This document shows positions 55,401 through 63,339 of a DNA stretch of 64,000 nucleotides, piece after piece; position 1 is the first letter of the stretch; each line of letters begins with the position of its first letter. Location of the stretch: positions 248,001-312,000 of the forward strand of contig OY723300.1 of the NCBI GenBank assembly GCA_963210315.1, given 5' to 3'. Origin of the DNA: Rhynchopus euleeides (taxonomy: Eukaryota > Euglenozoa > Diplonemea > Diplonemida > Diplonemidae). The position numbers were made by a program, and so were the translations under genes. The notes under the pieces are model-generated. The model worked only from the letters and a program-made list of their open reading frames with translations. It had not been told where the DNA came from and did no database searches.

Positions 55401-56783
55401 AGCAGTACATGGACTTGCGCTGGGGTCGGGGTGGGCTGTGGTGGTCCTATCTGATCAAGCGCCCCCCACGGTCCACCGCCCCCGGGTGAAGCCTTTCGCC
55501 GGAGTGCTTGGAGTCAAGCATCAGGGAAAGCACTACACCCCCCTTTTGGTGCCCCCACCTCTGGCGGAGGCAGTGTCTGCCCTCGCCCCCTCGCCGGTGT
55601 TGGGGCGGACTGGCTGTCCAGGGGGGGAGCAGGGCCTCCCCATGTGCCAGGTGCCGTCCCAGCCGTCGCGCCGCCGTTTTTACTGTGCCCGCTGTGCAGA
55701 GGCGGTGGATACCGCAGTCGAACACTGGCGTTGTTTCGGTTGCGATTGCAGGGCGTGTGGGGAATGCGTGGAGCAGGGGGAGACCTGTATGGATCTGGGG
55801 CCTCGGGACGCGGAGGAGCCGCCTGCGAGGGTCCCGCAGCCACAGGACCAGGGTGATCCCCCTCGACGAGAAGGTGATCCCCCTCCTGCACCCACCGGCG
55901 CCCCGGCCACCGGCCGCTCCGACCCGACCGCCACCGAGGAAGGCTCCAACCCTGCGCAAGCACCAGCCACCTCGATGTCGTCGCAGCCGAAGCGGAAGCG
56001 GGAGTCGGCATCGCCGCAGCGTGGTCAGGAGATGGATGAGGACGACGGGGCCACGACGGTGGGGGAGTGGGAGGAGCAGTTCTGCCCCGACGTGCACCGA
56101 CCGCAGGAGGAGCAGGAGGCGGCGCTCCGGGCCATTCAGGCTTGGTGGGCCGAGTTGGGGGATGACAAGGCCTCACAGGCGGAGGCGTACAACGTGGTCT
56201 GTTGTCGTCTGAGGGCGCGGGCAGGCAAGCGGGCGCGGGCGAGCCGGCCAGGGGCGCGGGGGTCTTCGCAGCGGAGTTCCCAGGGGTCCCAGAGCCAGGG
56301 GAGTAGGGCCGCCAGGGGAGCGAGATAGCCGTAGGTCGGCTCCCCCCCCCCCCCTACCCCCCTCTTTCCTTTCGCCCCTCCCCCCCCCCCTCCCGTTCCC
56401 CACCCCCGTGCCCCCTTCCCCTTTCTTCCGGTGAATGCGCCAGCGGAGTCGGTCCACGCCCTCGCTGTCAGTCGCTTTCGCCTCTCCCCCCCTGCCCCCC
56501 CCCCCTTTACCTCGCCCCCTTTTCCCCTCACCAGCGGGCTGCCCCTTGTGAATGGTAGACTTACCTACAGCCCCTTGTTCATGCCGCCAGCACGGAGCCC
56601 CACGCAGCTCAACCCCGGCCAGTGCGCGGTTTGTTTGCCCTAGAGCTTTGTTGTTCGTGTAGTTCATGTTACAGTGCTAAGAGCCCGTAGAAGCAAAAGT
56701 AGAACCTGCTGCGCTAGCCCCACCAAGCAGCCACAGTACGACAGGACGCGCGCAGGCACCGGGCCCCCTCTCCAAAAAAAAAA
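49432..56783 (+). mobile_element. Full-length non-LTR retrotransposon with restriction-like endonuclease (7.35 kb)
   Basis: The element is bounded by an exact 36-bp target duplication (49396-49431 and 56784-56819) and ends in a short poly-A tail (about 56774-56783). It has about 264 bp before the first Met, one uninterrupted 2210-codon frame and about 455 bp of 3' untranslated region rich in C runs. Reverse transcriptase followed by a CCHC finger and a PD-(D/E)xK-type endonuclease is the layout of the early-branching site-specific LINE groups (R2, NeSL, Utopia, Hero-like). The intact frame and perfect duplication point to recent insertion. A fragment of the same 3' tail occurs at 35900-35996, so the family has been active more than once here. 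Confidence 0.95.
49696..56328 (+). CDS. LINE polyprotein: OTU protease-like, zinc fingers, reverse transcriptase, restriction-like endonuclease, second OTU
   Basis: The frame has 2210 residues. Residues 1-280 are Arg/Pro-rich and may be untranslated; Met276 (MDGRDWADVDS) is a good alternative start. An OTU cysteine-protease-like domain spans about 290-420, with catalytic-type Cys308 in GDCGYWAL and His413 in GDHYEQV. A C2H2-like finger follows (YCPHDSC, GHLNKHA; about 473-502), then a CxxC pair region (about 516-535). The reverse transcriptase runs from about 730 to 1060: D883 in KIDFKNAFNSV, QQGDPLGPLLF, and YLDD with D971/D972. The CCHC motif begins at C1292 (CGRCGQEMDTHGTHALNC), followed by RHD, RPGD (D1354) and VIDVTI (D1366) of the endonuclease. 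A third module (about 1590-1690) resembles OTU but lacks the Cys. Two RING-like Cys clusters (about 1733-1772 and 1994-2035) flank a C-terminal OTU with Cys1842 (GDCFFDA) and His1946 (GKHYTPL). The tail is charged and Arg/Ser-rich. The protein should nick DNA and prime reverse transcription at the cut; the OTU modules may process ubiquitin or the polyprotein. Confidence 0.9.
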   Translation: MTMLGLLAAVIAASWAAVTAASWAKPARRRRRGRWRARRRGRLTALLGRRSRRAGRVVPCAVLLAGRNDAHRARQWLRARSLGAHPETRGGTHRRVVDSHARGLPRSQSSTGRADRRATRGTPTGAPTADREGGVVGAGPFPSGVSSCCAVFPEFLLSLPVYLVPFRPPIPRPTPPSPPPPPPTSPPPPPPPGASTRGILRWGAALRWVVRKCGEWKGPRTPLLFIKTGVQIVWRARGMPSWAWGPGGQEGQVAVRGSGAEPVHLLPGDLRGGAEEDSAMDGRDWADVDSTLRLLHASRIPNSATGDCGYWALGFEAEVIGARRADLAKSAKSRPELVAFFGGAKEAFLAYANAIGEDGWMDHLTLQLAARLWDLHIVVIQPGAHRVVAIRPRSVKDRDLLKRTRVIALAGDHYEQVDIPRGQLLDLIRMAHPAFLTTESVGEQVITTPEGMDAATVEAKLVQRATDKVYCPHDSCRTSLMQCGVPILRGSMLGHLNKHAARGETVTPSVLRAIGYRECVRCENVIALKYTACLACRHRLEPEPEAVPAGEGVQAKALPGLEAVRAEHIKVWESVPHHLVASWTRTFAGLLREVAAHNTVQAWTALLLAPSVLLRGARMGDRMEGTIRDRLRTFDRWAKGDFNLLWVEACEKKAQPPKVGGPPRPGEMERRVAKYARQNRMSAAHKSLIPEVVAENTDSTRAALESKHPTGVPPHAREPAPATCRPFTPAEVMSALKTFPNGSAGGQVGLRPDHVRQAVECKDAAGAKPLAWLTQVVNLMASGRAPQEIMPILAGAKLTALKKSDGDVRPIACGETLRRLTAKLLSTRHKDAARRILMKGKQVGVAVQRGLEAGVAVVAQWAERAKATAAGGGPRDAVVLKIDFKNAFNSVHREAFLEVVERDIPGLLPFAQWCYGSPSTLSYSGHVFQSTCGVQQGDPLGPLLFSLAIKELAEMLVGHFAGCGGSVFYLDDGVLMGPAGVVKEALDFVVKWSKEKGLEVKLDKCELIDLNRLSKTELEAQGFLLRLPDETDKPGVVYREGGDFTLLGTPIGSREFCERYMDEKLAEFAPYLEALATLEDRQVALALLRHCEGFARLVFYMRALGHRGATEYLAKSDAAVEKCLTRILCLADDTLPDDAMRQATLPVRVGGLGIRRSTEHWHAAAMASMQNGYLLCRELDKEFTWDTAAWHTLSSAYNNDVSEGDAVDSESRPTEMVKQKDLSLAIIDVHHRDLHERADASDRARYRSLSLPHAGATYAGKLTEETRVGGEEMVVVTRHRLGISLFEPDAKCGRCGQEMDTHGTHALNCRVGGGPTRRHDVVRDSLYRLAVEAGTSPEMETLHILPDSQERPGDIVTRRVWPRVIDVTIRNPLAASVVQAAARFTGAAAAAGEAEKNRRYRDPCRRSGQIFAAFAMEAFGGLGPSAHQVFGKLGRLAAERTGRSRVLVTQSHATRVSSAYSHILGRTLLECGPISPAAVSRTALATEAAAPLNPDHFMRFSVDSRGEGEVFIDPDEERPVPQADPVPRAEAAPTSPSPSVVIEKWRDKRGGARVAIEDLAEGLGNALTMPEQVAALGGSVAEGAPATWVVAVTAAACDLGFDIDADKLLRLAVVCVRRAPTLRLLLSDPDEWAGRMLASGGGEDVDQVALRGVAVALDVHAVVFRDNLPPLLVAPGEPCQALFVGGVDGGFKPVTVPDQVVEQVTYTKCVEVEVPQGPVIPGRVDVSGSPGCCQFCASLFTTAVRHGECGHCSRMVCPTCCELGEDDTRCVCTPLPLPREDQGVAPHPPGQAEPPPPPPASTALTKALLEGRAPGGGDGLSRLQRSLGMQECTGFRFTPGDCFFDAAAFIMGGSAAGMRRLAVQAVLRDPGLCARAEPNSESWAAAMRVEGSRDEASWADQVAVHGLALGSGWAVVVLSDQAPPTVHRPRVKPFAGVLGVKHQGKHYTPLLVPPPLAEAVSALAPSPVLGRTGCPGGEQGLPMCQVPSQPSRRRFYCARCAEAVDTAVEHWRCFGCDCRACGECVEQGETCMDLGPRDAEEPPARVPQPQDQGDPPRREGDPPPAPTGAPATGRSDPTATEEGSNPAQAPATSMSSQPKRKRESASPQRGQEMDEDDGATTVGEWEEQFCPDVHRPQEEQEAALRAIQAWWAELGDDKASQAEAYNVVCCRLRARAGKRARASRPGARGSSQRSSQGSQSQGSRAARGAR

Positions 56784-57448
56784 TCCTGATTTTCGGATTT
56801 TGCTCGAAATTTGCCCTTGTGTCAACCAGTGGCAAAATTTTCGGAAAATCGGGAAAAATCAGGAAAATCCGGAGAACCGGACACCCTCCTAGATTCTGGG
56901 GGGGTGAAACGGCGGAAAAATTTTTGGGGTGTTTTTGGGTGAAAAACCGGGCAACCTGGGCCCTTTGGGACCACATAGGCCAGGAAAGGCCAAAATTTTC
57001 GATTTTTTCGGAAATTTTTCGGTTTTTCAGAGTGTGGCAGTCCGCAGATACAGATTTTCGGGTCGGAAAAAAAATTTTTTTTCGACCCAAAAAAATCGGA
57101 TTTTTTCGGGGAGGGTCTCCGGTGGCCCCCCCTGGATTTCCTGATTTTTCCCGATTTTTCCTGATTTTCGGATTTTGCTCGAAATTTGCCCTTGTGTCAA
57201 CCAGTGGCAAAATTTTCGGAAAATCGGGAAAAATCAGGAAAATCCGGAGAACCGGACACCCTCCTAGATTCTGGGGGGGTGAAACGGCGGAAAAATTTTT
57301 GGGGTGTTTTTGGGTGAAAAACCGGGCAACCTGGGCCCTTTGGGACCACATAGGCCAGGAAAGGCCAAAATTTTCGATTTTTTTCGGAAATTTTTCGGTT
57401 TTTCAGAGTGTGGCAGTCCGCAGATACAGATTTTCGGGTCGGAAAAAA
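56784..57448. repeat. 375-bp satellite array, middle block (about 1.8 units), including right target duplication
   Basis: The array resumes with the 36-bp target duplication (56784-56819) and continues in register for about 1.8 units, all of the TTTGCCCTTGTG type. It stops within the GGGTCGGAAAAAA run at about 57448, where a foldback element begins. Confidence 0.95.
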
Positions 57449-57694
57449 TAACTATTTATTGTACTGAAATAATCTTCACATTATTTTACGCGGAGGGGGG
57501 CCTGCTACATAAAGTAACATTATTTTACGCGAGCGAAGCGAGCGTAAAATTGAAGTCATGTTGCCGAGCGAAGCGAGGCGACATGTGGAAGTCACCTTAA
57601 CGAGCGAAGCGAGTTGAGGTGTGATTACTTTATGTAGTAGCAGGCCCCCCTCCGCGTAAAATATTGTGAAGATTATTTTTTGTGCAATAGGTCG
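57449..57694. mobile_element. Foldback/MITE-like element with GAGCGAAGCGAG motifs
   Basis: Inverted arms of about 50 bp or more: AAATAATCTTCACATTATTT, then ACGCGGAGGGGGGCCTGCTA on the left, and the reverse complement at about 57624-57683. The outer ends are less well matched. Between the arms the palindromic motif GAGCGAAGCGAG occurs three times (about 57530-57612). It directly abuts the tyrosine-recombinase element, and a related AATGTGAAGATTATTTTAC block also occurs inside that element (about 59099-59118), so the two may be related or co-mobile. Confidence 0.65.
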
Positions 57695-59444
57695 TTTTAT
57701 CTCCCTAAAATAATGTTCTCTCATCAAAATAGCCTGCGGCCCTGCAAGATAAGAAGATTATTTAATCCTCCACCAGCACAACGTTGAAAACGTTCAGTGG
57801 ATTTTTCGAACCCCATAAAGTTAGATTATTGGACCGTAAAATAATATGCGTGATCTAGGTGTGTGTGTGTGTGTTTGTGACCGGGCGGGGGAGCGCGGGA
57901 GCGGGAGGTAAGGAGTAGAATGTAGAATTGGTTGGGAGCGGGGGGGGGGGGGCAGGGGCGCAATCTGACTTGCACTTTTGCCTTGTTTGCTCTCAGACTC
58001 TGATTGATCATCTCAACCCTCCGCCCACCTCCACCCAGGCAAGGCTCACTCATCATCAGCAGAGCCCGGAAGGGGTGCCTGGCTCACTCCCTGCGACAAC
58101 AGGGAGGAGACCAGCTGCCTCTGAGTGTTGGAGTTCACCGCATACGTGTTCACCATCGTTGCTGTCCTCCACCCCATGTGCCGCATCATGACGGACGAGG
58201 TTGCCCCGTGATCTGCCAGGATCTGTGCGGTGGTCCGGCGGACCGCGTGGCCTGTGTACCGGAACGGTTCGTGGAGGCCGAGGCGGGTGGCGGCATGTGC
58301 GGGCATCCCGTACAGCTGGTGAATGCCAAGCGGCACGTCTTTGAAAGTCATGTTGCCCTTGACCCCCGTCACCCACAGAGATGGGTTCGCACAGCCTGCC
58401 CTTGCGGTGAGGTAGTCCTGCATGGTCTGCGCGAACTCGCCTGGTGGAATGAGGAACGATGCCGAGCGCATGTTGGGGTTGCGTTGCTTGGCGTGCTCGT
58501 AGCCGATTTGCACGCTTCCGCACGGGAGGAACTGCACGTTCGAACGGAGCAGCTGCTTCGCCTCGGTCGCGCGCAGCCCGCCGAAGTACATGACTCCGAA
58601 CAGGGCCTTGCGGACCAAGTCGTACGCACACCCAGATTCAAGGTGTGCGTACTCGTCGACCTGCTCCTCGGTGAAGCTGGCAGACTGCTTCGGCGCAGCG
58701 TCCTCGCGCTCATATGCCTTGAGCTGCTGCAGCACCCGGGGGTACTCCCGCTGGATCTTGGTGCTGAACACCACCTGGTGCACGGCATTCAGGTGGCTGA
58801 ACAGCGACCAGAGGGTCGATGCGCGCTTGCCTTCGGCTTTCTGCCGCTGAAAAAATGCCACGAGATGCCTCTCCGCGACAGCGCTGTTCCGTGTCAGGCC
58901 GCTCTCCAGCTTCATTTTTGCCCACGTCTTCATGTAGACCGCATGAGATTTGGCTGGAAGCAAGTCGCGGCAGAGCTCCTCATCCGTCAGCTTCTTTGTC
59001 TTGGGCATGATGCACAGACGGCCTTCGGTGTACGGGGAAGCGGGGATTGCGTATTGCTCTGACGGGTGTTAAGAAATGTGGATTTGTTGACAGTAAAAAA
59101 ATGTGAAGATTATTTTACTGCAGGGTCCCCATAGCACGCATATGTTTACAGTAAAGTAATTTAGATTGTTTCGACCTGCATAAAGACATTGCTTTACTTT
59201 GCGCTACTTTTATTTTAGGTGACTTCGCCTGTGGCGCAATAATGCCAGCTTTTCTTAACAGCTTGTAAGGAACTTGCGTGAAGGAGAGTCAATATTATTT
59301 TACCGTCAAATAATCTAACTTTATGGGGTTCGAAAAATCCACTGAACGTTTTCAACGTTGTGCTGGTGGAGGATTAAATAATCTTCTTATCTTGCAGGGC
59401 CGCAGGCTATTTTGATGAGAGAACATTATTTTAGGGAGATAAAA
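57695..59444. mobile_element. Tyrosine-recombinase transposon with about 150-bp terminal inverted repeats
   Basis: The left arm starts TTTTATCTCCCTAAAATAAT at 57695 and the right arm is its reverse complement, ending at 59444. The first about 136 bp of each arm are identical (57695-57830 and 59309-59444), and similarity continues about 15 bp further with two or three changes. The element lies inside the A/T run of a satellite unit, with the small foldback element on its left side. Its only gene is a complete tyrosine recombinase (58046-59008, minus). Tyrosine-recombinase DNA transposons (Cryptons) are known but normally lack long inverted repeats. The identical arms suggest recent activity or conversion. 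A clear target duplication cannot be read because of the A run. Confidence 0.8.
58046..59008 (-). CDS. Tyrosine recombinase (Crypton-like integrase)
   Basis: This intact 320-residue protein has an N-terminal helical, SAM-like DNA-binding half (about 1-100) and a C-terminal catalytic half. It has the tyrosine-recombinase signature: R146 in YFGGLRATE, a likely beta-hairpin Lys (K174), H254-x-x-R257 in GHAVRR, W280 in RHMGW at the second His/Trp site, and the nucleophile Y289 in MVNTYA. Spacing and total length fit phage-integrase-like catalytic domains and Cryptons. Such enzymes cut and rejoin DNA through a 3'-phosphotyrosine link. It is the sole gene of the element bounded by inverted repeats at 57695 and 59444. 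No GCR1 or zinc-finger extension is present. The Met at 59008 (ATGCCCAAGACAAAG) is the only good start. Confidence 0.9.
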   Translation of the reverse strand: MPKTKKLTDEELCRDLLPAKSHAVYMKTWAKMKLESGLTRNSAVAERHLVAFFQRQKAEGKRASTLWSLFSHLNAVHQVVFSTKIQREYPRVLQQLKAYEREDAAPKQSASFTEEQVDEYAHLESGCAYDLVRKALFGVMYFGGLRATEAKQLLRSNVQFLPCGSVQIGYEHAKQRNPNMRSASFLIPPGEFAQTMQDYLTARAGCANPSLWVTGVKGNMTFKDVPLGIHQLYGMPAHAATRLGLHEPFRYTGHAVRRTTAQILADHGATSSVMMRHMGWRTATMVNTYAVNSNTQRQLVSSLLSQGVSQAPLPGSADDE

Positions 59445-59636
59445 AAATTTTTCGACCCAAAAAAATCGGATTTTTTCGGGGAGGGTCTCCGGTGGCCCCC
59501 CCTGGATTTCCTGATTTTTCCCGATTTTTCCTGATTTTCGGATTTTGCTCGAAATTTGCCCTTGTGTCAACCAGTGGCAAAATTTTCGGAAAATCGGGAA
59601 AAATCAGGAAAATCCGGAGAACCGGACACCCTCCTC
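59445..59636. repeat. 375-bp satellite, right remnant (about 0.5 unit)
   Basis: The satellite unit resumes in register (AATTTTTCGACCC onward) after the tyrosine-recombinase element and ends at ACCGGACACCCTCCT, at about 59634. It is the end of the original array. The three blocks add up to about ten units. Confidence 0.9.
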
Positions 59637-59743
59637 AGAAAGCCATGTAAAGGGTGCCAATGTGCCCAGATCGTCCCAAAAGTGTTTTGTGGTGGAGATT
59701 TCACCACCAGATCAACCTCAGTGCTGATATTTTGGCATTCTAA

Positions 59744-60744
59744 AAAATTTGCCCATCGGTGGTTCCTACGGTGCCCCCCGGGTAGGCACTGCACACTCAC
59801 TCACACCCCTTCACATGGCTAGTGCCACCCCACAAGCCTGTTACCAAGAAAATATCACCCTCGGGAACCAGCTCGCGCAGACTGTAGAACGAGGCTACTC
59901 CCGCATGCCAGATTCTATAGCAATCGACACTCTTCTCCATGACGACATGCTGCCTGTGTTGAGCGCCGCACTGTGCACAGTTGAACTCAGTCACTTCTGA
60001 AACTCATCTTCGCGAAGAACTGGGCGCTCCTGGTGAGATATTAGCAGCTGAGGCGCAATCATTTCGATAGACTCAAGGCACGCCTCCAAACCCTCACGAA
60101 ATTCAAAGTCCAAACACCTGCCTGCCAGCATGGGAACCAATGCCTGGCTGCGCACACTGCAGCACTGTCAACAGCAGGAATGCACAGACACGCAGCAGGT
60201 GAACTGAGTTACTATGCACAAATTTGCTGAATTCGAAGCAAATGACGAGGAGGCTTTTGCAAACCACCCGAATCGATGGAAGTCATTCCTGTGACACCTG
60301 GCTCTGTTGAGGGGCGTGATGGACGAATTGCCCATCAGGCGAGGCACAGGCGCGCCCTGAAGCGCAATCGTATTGACGAGCTTCGGGTGCTCTGTGAAAG
60401 AAATATACTGGCTGTGAATACCGACAGCCATCTGATTTTTCAGCAGGGCTCCACGCAGGATAACAAGACCATACAGGCCCATACCTGTCGGGATATGCAC
60501 ATCGAGATCAATCCATACAGGCAATCTGTGCCTATCCAGGCCTGTACAGGCCAAGGCACGCCTATACGTGCATGTAATTCGCGCAAAAATCAGTGGGACA
60601 GGGGCACAATCGTCGAAACTCGTGTCCGGGCAATTTCCGACACCCCCTTCACCACGCCTACCCGTATTGTGCCAGCAAAAGGGCGTGTCCAGCAAACAGA
60701 GGTGGGCCTACGGTACCACCAGGAACCACCGGTGGGCAAATTTT
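59744..60744. mobile_element. Possible 1.0 kb element with short inverted repeats
   Basis: AAATTTGCCC-A-CGGTGGTTCC, with one variable base, occurs at about 59745-59766 and in inverse form at about 60722-60743. Partial inverted similarity continues inward (TACGGTGCC versus GGTACCGTA). No clear target duplication or transposase was found. The frame 60276-60770 (plus) inside is open, but no domain was recognised. Confidence 0.3.
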
Positions 60745-60899
60745 CCGGAACCCCAAAAAACACCCCATAAGGCCCCACAAATGGTGTTGGTGGCCTCAGG
60801 ATATCATTCTGGCACCCTTTGGGGTCGGTGCGTGTGTCAGGTAGGGGCTGAGAGGTGTTTAGAGCGTGTCCTGAAAATACCCATTTTCTCACAGGGGTA

Positions 60900-61731
60900 T
60901 ACCCACCCCTAGGGGCATAGACCCCGATAAGAGGGGGTCGGGGGTCGGGGGGGTCAGGGGTCGGGGGTCGGGAGGGGGTCCGAGGGGGTCGCCTTGAGGA
61001 ATTTGCCTGAATGGGGACCACCAATAAGGGGTGTTCATAGGCACCCCATGGCCAAAATGACCCCACTGCGATCCGCACAAACTCCAAACATTCAAAAGAA
61101 CGGGTTTTTGAAAAACCCGAGGAGGGGGTCGGGGAGGGTGCCCGCTGGGTGGGTGGGTAGGGTGGCCTGGTGTGTGCCTCCCAGGCATCTCCTCCCATGA
61201 CTATTCCTGGACCAGACCCACATTTCATGAGTGAATCTTGATACTTCTATCCACGAAATGACCCCACTACGATCCGCAGAAGTCCCAAATATTCAAAAGG
61301 ATAGGGTTTTGCAAACCCTGTGTGGGGGGGTCGGAGGGGGTCGGGAGGGGGCCGACCCCTCATACTCCGACCCCCGAGTTTGCAACCCCCCATTTTCCGA
61401 CCCCTGAGAAATAGTGCAAAAGTTCTGACCCCCAAGTTTCAGATCCCCATTTTCTGACCCCCTTCCGACCCCTCCGACCCCCGAGAACAATGGGGGGTCG
61501 GGAGGGGGCCGACCCCCTCTGACCCCCATATCCGACCCCTCGGGTCCGACCCCCATTCTCGATGGACCACCTCCGCATTTCAGGGGTGTTGTGTGGCACC
61601 TACACCAACAAAGTGACCCCACTACGATCCGCACGGAGCCCGAACAATGCAACAGAGGGAGAAACCCGCGTTGCCTCGGGAAAAACCCAGGGTTTTTCCC
61701 AGATATTTGGGGGGGGGGGGGTCTTTTATAA
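60900..61731. repeat. GGGGTCGG-rich repeats with three copies of a TGACCCCACT(A/G)CGATCC block
   Basis: TGACCCCACT-R-CGATCCGCA occurs at about 61059, 61259 and 61614, each followed by a related segment (ATTCAAAAG, then A/G-rich with AACCC). Between them are GGGGTCGG/CCGACCCC tracts of both polarities. The units are about 200 and 355 bp apart. A GGGGGTC tract also follows the foldback element at 62380-62440, so that element inserted into this repeat. Confidence 0.7.
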
Positions 61732-62372
61732 CACGGTGGGATCTTGTAAATTTTACATGTATAACTACAAGTATAATACATGTATTATACATGTATAATA
61801 CTTGCATGTCAACTATTATACATGTATAATACATGTATATGCCTGAAATATACATGTAAAATACATGTATATCAAGTAAAAATACAAGTATAATACTTGC
61901 ATGTCAACTATTATACATGTATTTTTACTTGATATACATGTATTTTACATGTATATTTCAGGCATTTACATGTATTTTACATGTATAATACTTGTCATGC
62001 AAGTATTATACATGTAAAATACTTGCATGCAAGTAAAATACATGTATTTTACTTGCATGCAAGTATTTTACTTGTCATGCAAGTATTTTACATGTATAAT
62101 ACTTGCATGACAAGTATTATACATGTAAAATACATGTATATGCCTGAAATATACATGTAAAATACATGTATATCAAGTAAAAATACATGTATAATAGTTG
62201 ACATGCAAGTATTATACTTGTATTTTTACTTGATATACATGTATTTTACATGTATATTTCAGGCATATACATGTATTATACATGTATAATAGTTGACATG
62301 CAAGTATTATACATGTATAATACATGTATATACTTGTAGTTATACATGTAAAATTTACAAGATCCCACCGTG
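61732..62372. mobile_element. CACGGTGG-family foldback element, uninterrupted 641-bp copy, AA target duplication
   Basis: Ends CACGGTGGGATCTTGTAAAT (61732) and the reverse complement ending at 62372 are flanked by AA (61730-61731 and 62373-62374). The two halves are mirror images around about 62050, built from ACATGTATAATAC, CTTGCATGTCAAC and TATTTCAGGCATAT modules and their inverses. It has no coding capacity. It is the reference copy that shows how the split copy at 35489-42289 was assembled. Confidence 0.9.
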
Positions 62373-62572
62373 AAGAGGGGGTCGGGGGTCGGGTGGGGTC
62401 AGGGGGTCGGATTCTTATCGGGGTCTCTGCCTAGGGGGGGGGGGGATTGACATAGTGACAGATAAATGGATTGTGTGGGCGGACTGACCTAGGCTTGTTG
62501 GCGCGAACAAAACACTCCGTGGTTCCCACCATACCAGGCACCAGGATACCGGAGGGATCTGGAGAGGGAGGG

Positions 62573-62622
62573 GTTTGATCGTCGAGGGTGAATGGAAAAG
62601 CAAGTCACCCAGCACCTTCTCG
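62573..62622 (-). repeat. Dispersed 45-50 bp repeat, copy 2
   Basis: On the minus strand this reads GGTGCTGGGTGACTTGCTTT, then the TCACCCTCGACGATCAAACC block. It matches copies at 34872-34922 and 63340-63384 in the same orientation. Confidence 0.65.
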
Positions 62623-63339
62623 CAATGTTGGTCCTTTTTGTAGTCACTACAAGGCAGATCAATGCACAATGGGAGGGGGGGTGGGTTCACTGCGGACTCC
62701 TCCTGCTACTCTTCTCCCCTGCTCCCGCCTGACTGGGTCACACCCGCATAGAACCCCCTGGCAAGGGGGTGTCGCGTCGGCAAGGGTGTTCGGAGTAGGG
62801 GCGGGGATAGTGGTAGTGGAGGCACAACGGGGGCCTTTGCTCTGTGCAAATTTTTCCACTTGTGTGTGTGTCTGTGTGGCAGTTTGCCTTGGGGTCCGGG
62901 TCTGTATGTACTTGAGACGAGTCGATGTTTCGAAGGAAAAATACAAAAAAAAGAAGGGGGGGAGGGGGAATGCCGGGCAGGAAGGAAGATTTGCGCACGG
63001 ACATGGCGGACTATCATCCCAAAACCATGCGATATATCATGAAGGATATGTTGCCGCCGGAAGGCGCCACACATCAGCAGCACGCGCATGGTTTTCCCTT
63101 TGGGAGATCTGCAGAAGGGTAATGAAGCAAGAAGTCTCCAAAAACTCGCGTTTGAACTCCGTACTATGCAGGGTATCAGGCAGAATCGCCTTTGTCAAAT
63201 ATTTTTGGATCAAAAAACCACCCCCCCCGGCGCACTTGTGTCTCAAGGCCGTGAAAGCACTGTGAAGTGTGCCACCAAGGAACCGCCGATCAGAAGGTAA
63301 TCCTCCGGAAGGCAATCACCCCAACCCCCGGAATGGAGG
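62623..63339. other. Spacer, no gene supported
   Basis: Mixed sequence with TGTGTG and G-run patches. A weak match to the GAAATCGTACT small element may exist near 63150-63275 (CTCCGTACTATGCAG, then TGTCTCAAGGC), but it is too diverged to call. Frames here show no recognisable domains. Confidence 0.4.

Noticed and set aside
58004-59062. 352-codon plus-strand frame over the recombinase gene
   Set aside because: It is antisense to a complete tyrosine recombinase with all catalytic motifs, so it is a shadow frame.
57695-59444. DIRS-like retroelement assignment for the recombinase element
   Set aside because: No reverse transcriptase is present in 1.75 kb, and the arms are simple inverted repeats; a DNA-transposon reading is simpler.
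60276-60770. 164-codon plus-strand frame
   Set aside because: It competes with a 175-codon minus-strand frame over the same DNA, contains partial GCCTATNCAGGCC-type repeats, and shows no recognisable domain.
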